Shown piece by piece: positions 42,451 to 57,174 of a DNA stretch of 64,000 bases (positions are counted from its first letter, which is position 1; the number at the start of each line of letters is the position of its first letter). The DNA lies in the NCBI RefSeq assembly GCF_958298935.1, contig NC_084932.1, positions 14,363,501 through 14,427,500 of the forward strand, in the 5' to 3' direction. The notes beneath the pieces were generated by a model. The model was not told where the DNA came from. It did not search any database and saw nothing but the letters and a program-made list of their open reading frames with translations. The stretch is from Phragmites australis (lineage: Eukaryota > Streptophyta > Magnoliopsida > Poales > Poaceae). A program made the translations under genes and the position numbers.

Positions 42451-45175
42451 CCTAGGTAATTAATGCGAATGGGAAACACCGCAAGACTAGGATCTTTCAG
42501 TTGGAAAATGATGATAGAATTATTCGTAGGGAGAGTGAGGTAAAAGGAGCAAATTGCTACATATTACAGAGGTCTATTTGGACCCCAGAGAGGAACCAAT
42601 TTTCAATGATTGAGATCAACAGGGGGATATTCCTCAAGTTTCTGATGTAGAGAATGCTATGCTAATAGAGGTTATCGCAGAATATGAAGTCAAGGAAGTC
42701 ATGTTCCAAATGGAACACAACAAAGCTCTTGGGCTAGATGGCTTCCCTGCAGAGTTTTATCAGGTGTTCTGGGGAGTCATTAAAGCTGATTTGATGGTAT
42801 TTTTTAATGACTTTCACAAGGGCATGCTTCCTTCATTTAGCCTCAACTTTGGAATCATTACGTTGCCACCAAAAACCCAAGAGGCGACACGCATACAACA
42901 TTACAGACCTATATGCCTTTTAAATGTAAGCTTCAAAATATTTACTAAAGTAGCAACAAATAGAATTGAACAAGTGGCACAAAAGGTGATCAAACCTTCG
43001 CCGACTACTTTCATGCCCGAGAGGTACATTTTGGAAGGGGTTACAATATTGCATTAAACTATACATGAGATGCATAGAAAAAAATTGAATGGGGTAATTT
43101 TCAAAGTAGATTTTGAAAAGTCTTATCACAATGTTAAATGGTCGTTCTTACAACAGACTTTGAGAGTGAAAGGCTTCTCCTCAACTTGGTGTTTGTGGAT
43201 ACACCAGTTTGTCACTAGGGGAAGTGTGGGCGTTAAAGTAAACAATGATGTTGGGAGTTACTTACAACCAAAAAAAAATGTCTACATCAGGGGAATCCGC
43301 TATCACCCATCCTTTTTAATATAGTGGTGGACATGTTAGCCATTTTTATTGCTAGAGCTAAAGACGTGGTCAAATAAGGGGCGTGGTTCCACATTTAGTT
43401 AATGAGGGGCTCTCCATTTTACAATATGCATATGATACCATTTTATTCATGGATCATGATCTTGAACAAGCCAAAAACATGAAACTTTTGTTTTATGCTT
43501 TTGAACGGTTGTCTAGCTTAAAGATCAATTTCCATAAGAGTGAACTTTTCTGTTATTGAGAGGCTAAGAATTGTATGGAACAGTACTCACATATTTTTGG
43601 TTGCGAGATGGGGAGTTTCCCCTTTAGATATCTCGAAATTCCTATGCATCATAAAAGACTAAGTAATAAGGATTGGAAAACTGTGGAGGAACGCTTCCAA
43701 AAAATGCTAAGTAGCTGGAAAGGAAAATTGTTGACCGTTGGAGGTCGTTTGGTTCTCATTGATTCAGTGCTTAGTAGTCTAGCTATGTACATGTTATCAT
43801 TTTTTGAGGTTCCTAGAGGCATCCTGAAGAAATTGGATTATTACAGATCTCGTTTCTTTTGGCGAAGTGATGATCATAAAAAAAGTACATACTAGTTAAA
43901 TGGGGTATCTTGTGTAGACCCAAAAAGTACAGAGTAGAAATAAAAGATTTAGATATACTAAATCTATGTTTGCTGAGCAAGTGGCTTTTTAAGTTTATCA
44001 ATGAGGAGGGGGTATGGCAAGACCTCCTTAGGAGGAAATACTTAAAAAATAAAATCATAGGAGAAGTACAATGGAGGTTGGGTGACTCGCAGTTTTGGTC
44101 AGGCCTTATTAAGGTCCGTGATCGATTTTTAAGCTTCAGGTCTTTTGTTTTTAAATAATGGTACTCAAATTCGCTTTTGGGAAGACATATCGCTTGGCAA
44201 TACCCCTCTTAAAAATCAATACCCGTCCTTATATCATATAGCGAGGAAGCAACATGCTACGGTATCTTAGACCATTGATTATGAGCCCCTTAATGTTTCT
44301 TTTCGTAGGACGCTGACGGGGAATAATCTCAATAAATGGAATGATTTGGTAAGGAAAGTTGAGTTAGTGCAGCTTACTGACCAATCAGATTCTTTTAAAT
44401 GGTCATTAACTGAAAGTGGTCTGTTTTCTGTTCGTTCTATGTATACAGCTTTACTTAATCAAGATTTTCCTCCTCTTATTACTAAGATTTTATGGAAACT
44501 TAAGCTCCCGCTAAAAATTCAGATTTTTGTGTGGTATTTAATTAGAGGAGTAATTCTAATAAAGGATAATCTAGTTAAGCGAAACTAGCAGGGTAGTGAA
44601 CAATGATGCTTTTGTAGTAACAAGAAAATTATTCATCATCTCTTTTTCAATGTCAATTTGCTAAATTTATTTTGAGAACAGTACAAATTGCTTTTGGAAT
44701 ACAACCACTGACTGGTATAGCTGATTTGTTTAGAAGTTGGATACAAAATGTCGACTCAACATGGAGACCTCAAATTTTGGTTGGGGCAATTGCTCTCTAT
44801 TGGGTGATATGGTTGAGCAGGAATGACATTATTTTTTATAAATGTCGATCACAATCTTATATGCAGGTAATCTTCAGAGGGGACATATTGGATGCACTTG
44901 TGGTCCTTACTCCAAAAAGAAATTGCGTGAGTGAGGATGAAGTGGACTTGCCGCACCTTAGAGACGATTATCATGGAGATTTTCGCCAAGTATGGATGGA
45001 TGTGTTCTAATAGATTATGTCTTTGATGTTTTCCCCTCATGTTTTGGGCTTAATTATGATCCAATGCTATATGTTGGTATTTTATTTTAAGCCTATAGCT
45101 AGAACGTGTATTAATGAATGGTTAGGTGCAAACCTTTTGAAGAGGCCGGAATAAAGACATTCCTTTATTTAAAAA
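42450..45175 (+). pseudogene. 5'-truncated L1 LINE (reverse transcriptase, zf-RVT)
   Basis: Homology to plant L1 begins abruptly at INANGKHRKTRIFQLEN (about 42452-42505), just upstream of RT. RT blocks follow: NKALGLDGFPAEFYQ (42719-42763), then HYRPICLLNVSFKIFTKV (about 42901-42955). A GVIFKVDFEKSYHNVKW block comes next. The catalytic box reads QYAYDTILF where YADD is expected (about 43420-43446), a disabling change. The zf-RVT segment is at 44346-44588 (FKWSLTESGLFSVRSMY, ILWKLKLPLKIQIFVWYL). The 3' end has AATAAAG then a short A-run at about 45165-45175. Several frames are broken. No target duplication is evident. Confidence 0.85.
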
Positions 45176-45179
45176 AACA

Positions 45180-45328
45180 ATCTATGAAAAGCTGAGAGAA
45201 ATCAGCTTCTCAGATTCCCACAATCTAACAAGCGGATTGTAAAAAGCTATAAAAAAATATTTGTTTGTTTCAGTTTCGGATTGTAAATGCTGAAAGTCAC
45301 ACTCAGAAGCGGAAACAAAAACAAGCCC
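45180..45328. mobile_element. MITE-like insertion between the L1 and duplication copy B
   Basis: About 150 bp rich in AAGCTGA/TCAGCTT and GCGGATTGTAAAAAGC words, ending GAAACAAAAACAAGCCC. It reads like a hAT-type MITE. It is absent from the corresponding position of copy A (just left of 5527), so it lies outside, or was inserted at, the duplication edge. The ends are not defined. Confidence 0.4.
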
Positions 45329-46224
45329 TAATACTCATTGCCCTGCAAATGTTTTGAAGATGGGCTTCACTTATTTCTTCCAGACATATTAATTCAACTT
45401 TACTGGGATCAACTTTCTAGGTGATGGCATATCTATTTGAATCTCCTATGTAAAAGAAGCTCAAATGATCTCTATGTGCTTCATGAACAAGTACACGGAA
45501 CACGGAATTTGTTTTGTGCATAGAATTAAGTTTCGGAAAAGCTTTGTTGTTATTATAGAGATAAGTTTCCATTGTAACGCACAAGCACTTGGCTATATCA
45601 CCATTTTGTCATAAGCCTTTTAGACAGGTCTCTGGTTGTCAAAATCCGTACGACTCAAACATGGCCTATCCCAATTCCATTCCATGTAACGCACTTACCT
45701 TCATTCCGTGTCCGCCCTTTCTTCCTATGACGTACATTTTCCAAACGTCCACGCTTGCTGTTGCACCGGAACTAAAGCTCCTTTACATTGCAGTTGTCAC
45801 ACGCAGCACACACATCGATCTATCTCCTTTTCCCTCAACCAATTAAAAGATCCTTATTTCCATTATCAAAACCGAAATAGAAACGCTAGGTGCATCAATT
45901 GAAAAGCCACAAGAACTCCAAAAGCAAGTGATAATTAAGCTGCGTTTTAGAAGTTAAACAACTAGATCAAGGGTAAGTAACAGTTTGGTAGCTTATCCCA
46001 GCACTCCCACATCTACCTGCCAATCATATAACATTCCATGGAATATAGCAACCCTTTTTTCTTGCATTTATTCCCCAACTTATACCTAACCTCCGAAAGT
46101 TCATCTCTTCCTTCCCGCCATCTCTTACATCCCATCATCACCCCCACCAGGCACCAGCTTCAGCCACACTCCTCAAATGACCGCATCGTGCAACGTATAG
46201 TGGACATTGGAGTAGTCAGCCTAA

Positions 46225-46987
46225 TGTTAGAATTATTAGAATCGGCTCATATAATAATTCCTAATAAATCTCAAAGACTCATATTGTGGAGAGGTAGCTT
46301 ATGTTGAGACCCATCCTCTATTAGTACCATATTGCTAATGAAGATAGAGATGGGAGATTTCTCCCTATATATATGCAAGGATCCCCACCTCATTAGCTAT
46401 ACGTACAACAAGACTACTAATTAAGAGTAGTCCTAAAATTGGGAACGCTGTCATTACGTAAGTCTATATAAAAGTTAGGGTTTTGCCTCTTTCTCCCTCG
46501 CCTATGCTGTCGTTGTAGTCTATTCCTTCCCGACGTCGGCACACACCAGCAAATGGGAGAGCAGGTCTTCAAAACCTACGCTCTTGAGTTGTTGTACCGG
46601 GAGAGGACGAATAAGGTTTTTAGGAAATGCTCCATGTGATTGCTCAAGTTCTTCATCACAGCTCGTCTTTCTTGGCGCTTGGGTGCTACCCGCTGTCATT
46701 ATCAACAAATTCAGTGGGTCGTCAGCAGGATCGATCATACCGTCAACACGATACAACCAACATCTTCGGCAACCTCCACAACACAGGACCAGTACGTAAA
46801 AATCATGTTACTCGTACTTTATTTTCTGCAGTTCCTATTTTTGAGTTTAGTAGATCTAGTCATATGTAGTGCTTTCCTACAAATATCTAGATTATGCTCA
46901 GTTGATATGAACATGTCAGTTTATCAGTTTCTGCTCATGAATTATTTATGGATTAAATTAAACCTAAAAGTGTCTTATATTTCAACA
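46225..46987 (+). repeat. 5' LTR of copia element B
   Basis: Begins TGTTAGAATTATTAG. TATA-like TATATAA strings lie near 46365 and 46465. It ends at TTTCAACA by comparison with the 3' LTR. Confidence 0.85.
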
Positions 46988-47022
46988 ATCTAAAAACCAT
47001 ATTGTATGCACTTATGTTTATC

Positions 47023-50000
47023 AATGGCTAGTTTTGTCGATGCATTGAGACCAAACAAGTTTTCTGGTGTGCACTTTAAGAGATGGCAAGTCAAGGTCAC
47101 TTTGTGGCTGACACCTATTAATGTCTACTGGGTGGCTAATGGCGAGCCGGAAGGAACTCTTACTGCTGAGCAGGAGAAGACATTCATGGATGCCAATACA
47201 CTCTTTGTATGATGCATTCTTAGCGTTCTTGGTAACCGTCTTTGTGATGTGTACATACACATACAAACCGCGAAGGAGCTGTGGGATACACTTAATGCTA
47301 AATTTGGTGTATCAAATGCAAGAAGTGAATTGTATATCATGAAATAGTATCATGACTACAAGATGGTTGAAAATTGCTCTGTAGTCGAGCTTGCTCATGA
47401 GGTTCAGTGCGTCGTGAAGGAACTCAAACTCCTCAAGATCAATGTAGCCGACAAATTTGTGGCTGGAGGTATCGTTGCCAAGTTACCTCCTTCATGGAGA
47501 AACTTTGCCACTATTCTAAAGCACAAGAGACAAGAGATTACTGTTGAGAGTTTGATCGTGTCTCTTGATGTTGAGGCGAAAGCTCAGGCTAAGGATGTGA
47601 GTCTAAAAGAAGGCAAGGGACAGACTAGTGCTAATATGGTGCAAAAGCCTTTCCACAACAAGAACAAAGGGAAAGATAATAAGCCAAACAAAACTACCAC
47701 CTTCAAGAAGAAGAAGATGAACACAACAAAACTGTCTTGTTTTGTGGGCAGTGAGATTGGACATTTCGCCAAGGATTATCCAGACCGCAAAGGAAGAAAG
47801 GCTCCACAAAAGCAGAACTCAAAGACTGCTAATATGGTGACCATTGGCGAAGCTAGAAATTGAGCTGCAGGGTGTGAAAATTTACCTTTAGTGTTTTCAG
47901 TATTTCAGTCCACTAATTGCTAGATTGATACAGGGGCCAATGTTTATGTGTGTGCTGATATCTCAATGTTCTCTTCTTATCAGGTCATCTATGATTCTTC
48001 CATTCTAATTGGGAATGGGTCACATGCTTCTGTTTGTGGTGTTGGCATGGTGGATCTGAAGTTTACTTCGGGAAAGATCATGCAGCTGAGGAACGTGCAG
48101 CATGTCCTTATAAACAAGAATCTAGTTAGCGGCTCCCTTCTTTATAGAGACGGGCTTAAGGTAGTGTTAGAGTCCAATAAAAAGTAGTGTAAAAGTATGA
48201 ATAATTTATTGGTAAAGGCTGTGAGTCTGGAGGCATGTTCCGTTTTTGCCTTTATGATTTCAGCAATAAGTCTGTGAATCATATTTGTGGCAATGTTAAT
48301 GATGATGCTAGTGTTTGGCATACGTGGTTATGTCATTTGAATTTTGGTTCTATGACTCGACTCTCCGGCATGAGTTTAATTCCAAATCTTTCCATGGTCA
48401 AATGTTCTATGTGTCATAGTTGTGTGCAATCAAAATAACCTTGTAAGCCCCATAAGGCACCTGATGAGAGAGATTTGGCACTTCTAGAACTCATTCATTC
48501 AGATCTATGTGAAATGAATGGTGTGTTGAAGAAGGGTGAAAAAAGATATTTCATGACTTTGATTGATGATGTGACTAGATACTCCTATGTTTATTTGTTG
48601 AAAACAAAAGATGAGACTCTAGATCACTTTAAAATCTATAAGATAGAAGGTGAGAATCAACTAGAGAGAAAGATCAAAAGAATTAGGTCGGATCATGGTG
48701 AAGAGTATTTCTCTAGTGATTTTGACTTATTCTATAAGAAATATGGGATTATTCATGAGAGGACATCTCCCAATTCACCCCAATCAAATGGGATTGCCGA
48801 AAGAAAAAACCGCACATTGACTAACTTGGTTAATGCAATGTTAGACACTATAGGATTATCTAAGGCATGGTGAGGGGAGGCCCTGTTGACTTCATATCAT
48901 GTCCTGAATAGAGTTCCTCTTAAGGATAAGGAGAAAATCCCATTTGAAGAATGGGAAGGGAGAAAGCCATCACTTTCTTATTTGCGCACTTGGGGATGCT
49001 TGGCGAAAGTCAATATACCAATAACGAAAAAGCGCAAGCTCGGACCTAAAACAGTGGATTATGTTTTTCTAGGATATACTCATTGAAGCATTGCTTATAG
49101 GTTTATAGTGGTTAAATCTGAGGTACCTGACGTGCATGTTGAAACAATGATGAAGTCTTGTGATGCAACATTTTTTAGCAAATATTTCCTATGAAAGATT
49201 TACATAGCATATCTAGACTATCTTCTGAGATAATTTTTGAACCTACTCCACCTCTTGAGTTTATGGAACAAACACATGAGCAAGATCCTGAGGAGGATGA
49301 CAGTAATGCTCTTAGGAGGAGTAAGAGACAAAGGACTGCAAAGTCTTTTGTTAATGGTTTCACTATATACCTTGTGGATAACACTCTCGAGTCTATTTCA
49401 AGAGCATTTGCATCTCCAGATGCAGACTACTAGAAGTAGACTGTTCGGAGCAAAATGGCTTCTATCCTCACAAATGGAACTTGGGACGTCACAGAATGAC
49501 TATATGTTTGCAAACATGTGGGTTGCAAGTGGGTGTTCAAGAAGAAGCTTAGGCCTGACGGTACTATTAAAAAGTACAAGGCTCAACTTGTGGCTAAGGG
49601 TTATACCCAAAAGGAAGGTGAAGACTTCTTTGACAGTTGTTCACCTGTTGTGAGATTGACTACTATCCGAGTGCTACTTTACTTGGCGGCCTCATATGGT
49701 CTCATCGTTCATTAGATGGACATTAAGACAACTTTCCTTAATGGAGAGTTGGACGAGAAGAATAAGATTATTCATGAGAGGACGTCTCCCTGTTCACCCC
49801 AATCAAACGGGGTTGCCGAAAAGAAAAACCGAACATTGACTAACTTGGTTAACACCATTTTAGACACTATGGGATTTTCTAAGGCATGGTGGGGGAGGCT
49901 CTATTGACTTCATGTCATGTCATGAATAAAGTTCATCTCAAGGATAAGGAGAAAACCCCATTTGAAAAATAGGAAGGGAGAAAGCCATCACTTTCTTATT

Positions 50001-51740
50001 TGCGCATTTGGGGATGTTTGGCGAAAGTCAATGTACCAATAACTAAAAAATGCAAGCTCGGACCTAAAATAGTGGATTGTGTCTTTCTAGGATATGCTCA
50101 TCGGAGTATCGCTTATAGGTTTTTAGTGGTTAAATCTAAGATACCTGAAGTGCATGTTGATACAATGATGAAGTCACATGATGCAACATTTTTTTAGCAC
50201 ATATTTCCTGTGAAAGATTTACATAGCATGTCTAGACTATTTTCTGAGATAATTTCTAAACCTACTCTACCTCTTTTATTGAACAAACACATGAGCAAGA
50301 TCCCAAGGAGGATGACAGTGATGCTCCTAGGAGGAGTAAGAGACAAAGGACTGCAAAGTCTTTTGGTGATGATTTCATTATATACCTTGTGGATGACACT
50401 CCCAAGTCTATTTCAGAAACATTTGCATCTCCAGATCCAGACTACTAGAAGGAGGCTGTTCGGAGTGAAATACATTCCATCCTCGCAAATGGGACTTGGG
50501 AGGTCACAGACCGACCATATGGTTGCAAACCTGTGGATTGCAAGTGGGTGTTCAAGAAGAAGCTTAGGCCCGATGGTACTATTGAAAAGTACAAGGCTCG
50601 ACTTGTGGCCAAGGGTTATACTCAAAAGAAATGTGAAGACTTCTTTGACACTTATTCACTTGTTGCAAGATTGACTACTATCCGAGTGCTACTTTCCTTG
50701 GCTGCCTCACACGGTCTCATTGTTCATCAGATGGACGTTAAGATAGCTTTCCTTAATGGAGAGTTGGACAAGAAAATTTATATGGAACAGCCTGATGGGT
50801 TTGTAGTAAAAGGACAAGAAGGCATGGTATGTAAGTTGTTGAAGTCATTGTATGGTCTTAAACAAGCTCCTAAACAATGGCATGAGAAGTTCGATAGAAC
50901 TTTAATATCTTCAGACTTTTCGGTCAATGAGGCAGATAAATGTGTGTACGATCGTCATGGTGGGGATGAGGAAGTTATATTGTGCTTGTATGTTGATGAC
51001 ATACTGATATTTGGGACAAACTTTGATGTGGTTGATGAGGTCATGCGTTTCTTATCTCAAAGCTTTGATATGAAAGATCTGGATGAGGCTGATGTAATCT
51101 TAAACATTAAGTTAATCAAAGGAGAGAATGGGATTAGTCTTACACAATCTCATTATGTTAAAAAGATCTTGAGCCACTTTGGCTATCAGGACAGCAAGCC
51201 TTCTCCAACACCTTATGATCTCAGTGTGATACTTCAAAAGAATAAGAAAACTAGCAGGAACCAACTAAGATACTCTTAGATTATTGAATCACTCATGTAC
51301 CTAGCTAGTGCTACAAGGCCTGACATCTCATTTGATGTGAGCTTCATTTTACTTCTAAGCTGGGTGATGAACATTAGTGTGCGTTTAAGCGAGCCATGCG
51401 CTATTTGCTTGGTACTATAAGTTATGGTCTTCACTATTTCGGGTACCCATCGGTACTGAAGGGTTATAGTGATTCAAACTGGATATCTGATGCTGATGAG
51501 ATTTATGCCATACATAGATATGTATTCACTCTAGGTGGTGCTGCTGTGTCATGGAGGTCTTACAAACAGACTATCTTGACGAGGTCAACTATGGAAATAG
51601 AACTCATTGTATTAGACATAGCCACTGTTGAGGTAGAATGGCTGCGTGAGTTGTTGATGGACTTAGCTGTGGTTGAGAAACCAGTACCGGCTATCCTTAT
51701 GAACTGTATAGTCAGATGGTTATTATCAAAGTAAACAGTT
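47023..51740 (+). pseudogene. Copia gag-pol remnant, element B
   Basis: Gag starts at ATG 47023 (MASFVDALRPNKFSGVHFKR) and continues, after breaks, at 47363-47863. The zinc knuckle has lost two Cys (CFVGSEIGHFAKDYP). Integrase lies at 48235-49190 (LIHSDLCEMNG, IRSDHGEEYFSSDF, NGIAERKNRTLT). Reverse transcriptase begins at 49518. The region from the integrase catalytic Glu to the RT start is then repeated (49766 onwards) before RT resumes at 50533-51279 (QMDVKIAFLNG, LYVDDILIFGTN). RNase H is at 51396-51734. Many stops and shifts, so inactive. Confidence 0.88.
48747..50784 (+). repeat. 1019-bp tandem duplication within copia element B
   Basis: The block beginning GATTATTCATGAGAGGAC at 48747 begins again at 49766, directly after the RT motif FLNGELDEK. 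Unit 1 runs 48747-49765 and unit 2 runs 49766 to about 50784, both covering late integrase to early reverse transcriptase. Copy A (about 9255-10260) has the block once. The units differ at many positions, so the duplication is not new. Confidence 0.85.
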
Positions 51741-52471
51741 CTAAGGATAATAACAAGTCCTCAAGGAACGTAAAGGGACGATTGAAGTTTGTCAGGAAAT
51801 TAAGAAACTCTGGAGTGTTAACATTGGATTATATCCAAATAGAAAAGAACCTGACAGATCCATTTACAAAGTGACTATCATGGAGTGTGATAGATAAGGC
51901 ATCAAAGAAGATGGGTATGAGACCCATGTGAGTTATACCATAGTGGTAACCTAACCTATATTATCGGAGATCCTGTGAATTAGGACCTAGGAAGAATAAG
52001 TTATTGGTCTAACTGGAGGAGGGTAACTTTGTTGTTTGACCTACTCGAGTGAAGATACAATACTCTTAAAGATCTGTAAGGCAGGTTGGCTATTGCCTTA
52101 ATGTATTATGTTGGCTTTAAGTAGCTAATATGCTAATCTACAGGGCATTCTTGAAAGAACACACCTATATGAGTCTGATTGTTGGTCGCAGTTTATATGA
52201 TTTGGGTGATCTCTAGTAAACTCATGAAGAGACCATGGAGTACGACTTAGATGCTCCAATCGCGGGGTAGTGTACCGACAGTCAAGTATTAGTTATGACT
52301 TTATGTAAAACTTGTTTGCACAAAACTTGCAATTCAAGGCATAGTCTATTGTTTAATTTGTGAATGAGTGTAGCTTGATGTTCTAGGTGGATGTTCAACT
52401 TAACAGTCTCTACTGAAACACTAGTATATCAAACAATAGTGGGAAACTGACAATTCTGTCTGGGACTTTGA
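51741..52471 (+). other. 3' untranslated part of copia element B
   Basis: No frame is supported. The stretch links the end of RNase H (about 51870) to the polypurine tract, as in other members of this copia type. Confidence 0.6.
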
Positions 52472-52486
52472 GATCTAGTGGGAGTG

Positions 52487-53260
52487 TGTTAAAATTATTG
52501 GGACCGACCTATATAATAATTCCTAATAAATCTCAAATGCCTATATTGTGGAAAGGTGGCCCATGTTGAGACTCACCCTCTATTAGTATCATATTGCTAA
52601 TAGAGGTAGAGATGGGGGTTTCTCCCTATATATATTCAAGAATTCCCACCTCATTAGTTACACATACAACATAAACTGTTAATTGAGAGTAATCCTAAAA
52701 GTAGAAATGCTCACATTACGTGAGTCTATATAAGAGTTAGGGTTTTACCTCTTTCTATCTCGATTGTGCTATTGTTCTCTTTCTATCTCGATTGTGCTAT
52801 TGTTGTAGTCTATTCCATACCGGTATCAATGTGCATTGGCCCATATGAGAGCAGGTCTCTAAAATCCTCGCTCTTGAGATCTTGTACTGGGAGAAGGCGA
52901 ATAAGTTTTGAGAAGCGCTCCGCGCGACTGTTTAAGTTCTTCACCACGACTCGTCTTCCTGTTCGCTATCATCGCCAACAAATTCGGTGGGTCATCAACA
53001 GGATCGATCGTACCATCAATACGATGCAACCAGCATTTTCGGCAACCTCCATAACGCAGAACCAGTACGTAAAAAGCCATATTACTCGTACTTTATTTCC
53101 TGCAGTTTCTATTTTTATATAGTAGATCTAGTCATATATATAGTACTTTTCTACAAATATCTAGATTATGCTTTGTTGATACGAACATATTAGTTTATTT
53201 GTCTCTACTCATAAATTATTATGAATTAAATTAAATCAAAAAGTACCTTATATTTTTACA
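52487..53260 (+). repeat. 3' LTR of copia element B, ends about 80 bp upstream of the protease ATG
   Basis: Aligns with the 5' LTR along its whole length. It contains a 30-bp tandem duplication (CTCTTTCTATCTCGATTGTG repeated near 52751 and 52779). Same strand as the protease gene, so a transcript started inside the LTR would read into it. Confidence 0.86.
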
Positions 53261-53263
53261 ATC

Positions 53264-53271
53264 TATATATA
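53264..53271 (+). promoter_or_regulatory. TATA box candidate of the cysteine endopeptidase gene
   Basis: TATATATA begins four bases after the LTR ends and lies 70-77 bp upstream of the ATG at 53341. That is a suitable distance for a short 5' leader. Upstream of it all sequence for 7 kb is retrotransposon, so any other promoter elements must come from the LTR. Confidence 0.55.
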
Positions 53272-53340
53272 CATCGCTTGTTCTTGCTCATAGCTTTCAT
53301 CCCATAGCTGGTTTCAAGTTTGAACTGACAGTACACGAGA

Positions 53341-55156
<1,816 letters not shown>

Positions 55157-55257
55157 ATCGATGGACATAGCTCCCTTTGTAGTCCTCTTTGTTGAAGGAG
55201 AAGTGGATCCTCTTTCGTTATGTTGTAAGGCAAAATGTTACTGAACGAATTGAACAA

Positions 55258-55263
55258 AATAAA
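55258..55263 (+). terminator. Polyadenylation signal of the cysteine endopeptidase gene
   Basis: AATAAA, overlapping a second AATAAA, about 100 bp after the stop codon. Confidence 0.6.
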
Positions 55264-55666
55264 TAAATAGAAGTACAAAAGTTAAATAAGTTCCAGGAAA
55301 GGAACTATAAAGGGTTTTCATAATTTTCTTATTGTGACATCCAAGACTACTCCCAGAGATGACCATTATACCGATGACATACATTGTTTTGTTCTACAAT
55401 GTCTAAATGCTCTAAATCTCCCTGCAAAAAAAAATGCTGTAAGAAGCTATCGCTGATAGATAATGCCCACTAAATGTGTGAAGTACCCAGTGAAAAGAAA
55501 ACATATTTTTACAATACGGTACATAGTAGAACTACAACGAAAGTCATTATCTGCAGTGAACTGAATCATTGCCATAAGATGATTGTATGAGCTCAGCATC
55601 TGAATGGAGGAGGGAGCAGAGTTGTGCAGTGAGAGCAAGAAAGAAAGAAAGGAGAGAAAGAGTGGG

Positions 55667-55711
<45 letters not shown>

Positions 55712-56028
55712 AAAACTTATCTATACTTCCGGAGTACATACTCTCTACTTTGATATACCACATAAATGAACTAGATATACTCCTTTGTCACTGTGAGTAT
55801 ACTTATATACTCATTCTAAGATTTTCAATGTGAACTCTATGAAAAAATAGAAAAGAAGTCCATCAATTTTATTAGATTTTGATAATACCTTTGCATTTGT
55901 ACATAAAATATAATACACTCAAAAAAATATGTGTAAACTACCTAAAAAATATACATCCCACGTGGATAATCTTATATACTCACATGACTACATACAATTT
56001 ATCAACTGCTGGATGGGCGATATCAAGG
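55264..56028. other. Gene downstream region with (TA)n microsatellite; no gene
   Basis: A run of alternating TA covers about 55671-55709 (around 20 units). No coding evidence was found. Confidence 0.7.
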
Positions 56029-56400
56029 CACTACTGGAAGCCAAAATTACTAGGGAACAACCAAAAACCCGTAGGGTGTCACAGCCAAAAACCCGTAGGG
56101 AACATGTTTCCTTACAAACTTTACTAGGGAAGATTCGTATGGGAGATTTTGTCGAGGGAGACGACATTCCCAACTATTTTCTCGTCATTTTCTAGGGAAT
56201 ATTTCTTTCCCTATGATTCTGAACCATAGGAAACTCTGATCCACGTGGCTTTCCTAGTCCAACATGTAAAGAGACTTCCCCCACAAGTCCTTATTTATAG
56301 GGAAATGAATCCAGTGAAAAGAAGTCTTTCCCTACAAATTCACAACAGTTAAACATTTAACCCCATTTAGAGCCAATACAAGCCATAATTCATTGAATGC
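56029..56400. mobile_element. CACTA-like terminus, isolated
   Basis: CACTACTGGAAG at 56029 is the start typical of many plant CACTA elements. It is followed by repeated CCGTAGGG and TAGGGAA words like subterminal repeats (56036-56350). I see no matching opposite end, so this is a truncated copy at best. Confidence 0.4.
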
Positions 56401-56662
56401 ATGAGCAGATCACTACGTAAAAAAAGCTCAAAAGTGACAGGTCATAATCGTCATGGGCGTCACTGATGATTAGTCATAAGTGACAGGTAAAGACCCGTCA
56501 ACAATAAGGTCATTGGTGATGAGTCAAAACTTGATCCGTCACTTATTAAAGTCATAAGTGACGGGTCACAGTTATAACCCGTCACCTATGGCTGATTTAC
56601 GCTTTTCACGTTTTTTGGATAGAAAAAAGTCAAAAAAATATTTTTTTTCACCCGAACCATAC

Positions 56663-56964
56663 TGTTGGAACCGTTTCCAGGTACAGTACCGAAGGGGGTA
56701 CCGCAGCGATGAACAGTGCCAAAGAGGGTCTAATCCGGGTAAAGAGAGAGAAGAGAGTACGTGAAGGCTGGGAGGAATCCCCGTACCCTTGACCCCTTGG
56801 GTCCTTTATATAATTGAGGGGGAGAGGTAAGACTTCCTCTCCCACCCTTGGTGGGGTATAAATATTACAAGGAGGCCTTTGGGCCTTTATATGGGTTGAC
56901 CTAATTACATGGATTGCTTGATTTACATGGGCTCTATTGTGGACCTGGGCCATTCCCCCCAACA
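56663..56964 (-). repeat. 3' LTR of the nested non-autonomous element
   Basis: Closely matches 62057-62359, with roughly 20 differences by eye. Confidence 0.9.
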
Positions 56965-57174
56965 GTAGCCCCTCAGCTGTAAGCTCTAATGGAACAGCAG
57001 GGCGAACAGCTACAACTATGGAAGGGCCCAGGTTTGCCGTCGACATATACGCCTCGCTAAAAACTCCATCCCAAAAACCCCGTGGGAAAAAAGGGCATGG
57101 AGAAAAGAGCGCGTACACGACTCTGGTTTTTCTTTACATGACTACTGATCTAGACACATTCTTATAACTATGCT

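Larger units (their letters stand above)
45329..51620 (+). repeat. Segmental duplication, copy B (pairs with 5527-11105)
   Basis: Shares both non-LTR flank and the copia element with copy A. The flank at 45643-46222 is the sequence that stood upstream of the protease gene before the copia element inserted, since the gene resumes directly after the 3' LTR. Differences from copy A are mostly scattered substitutions plus the deletion corresponding to 5833-6332. Confidence 0.8.
46225..53260 (+). mobile_element. Ty1/copia element B, both LTRs, decayed interior
   Basis: LTRs 46225-46987 (763 bp) and 52487-53260 (774 bp) enclose a damaged gag-pol. A polypurine tract (GATCTAGTGGGAGTG, 52472-52486) abuts the 3' LTR. 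I found no convincing primer-binding site after the 5' LTR, so the exact inner LTR edge is inferred from where the 3' LTR match stops. The target duplication is unclear: flanks read CCTAA at the left and ATCTA at the right, while copy A preserves ATATA at the probable original site. A 1019-bp internal tandem duplication is present. Confidence 0.88.

Noticed and set aside
52982..53000. Primer-binding site of copia B (GTGGGTCATCAACAGG region)
   Set aside because: It resembles the initiator-Met complement only loosely and lies inside the region shared by both LTRs, so it cannot be the primer site.
55671..55709. Alternating TA tract as a promoter or origin
   Set aside because: A plain microsatellite downstream of the protease gene; no supporting context.
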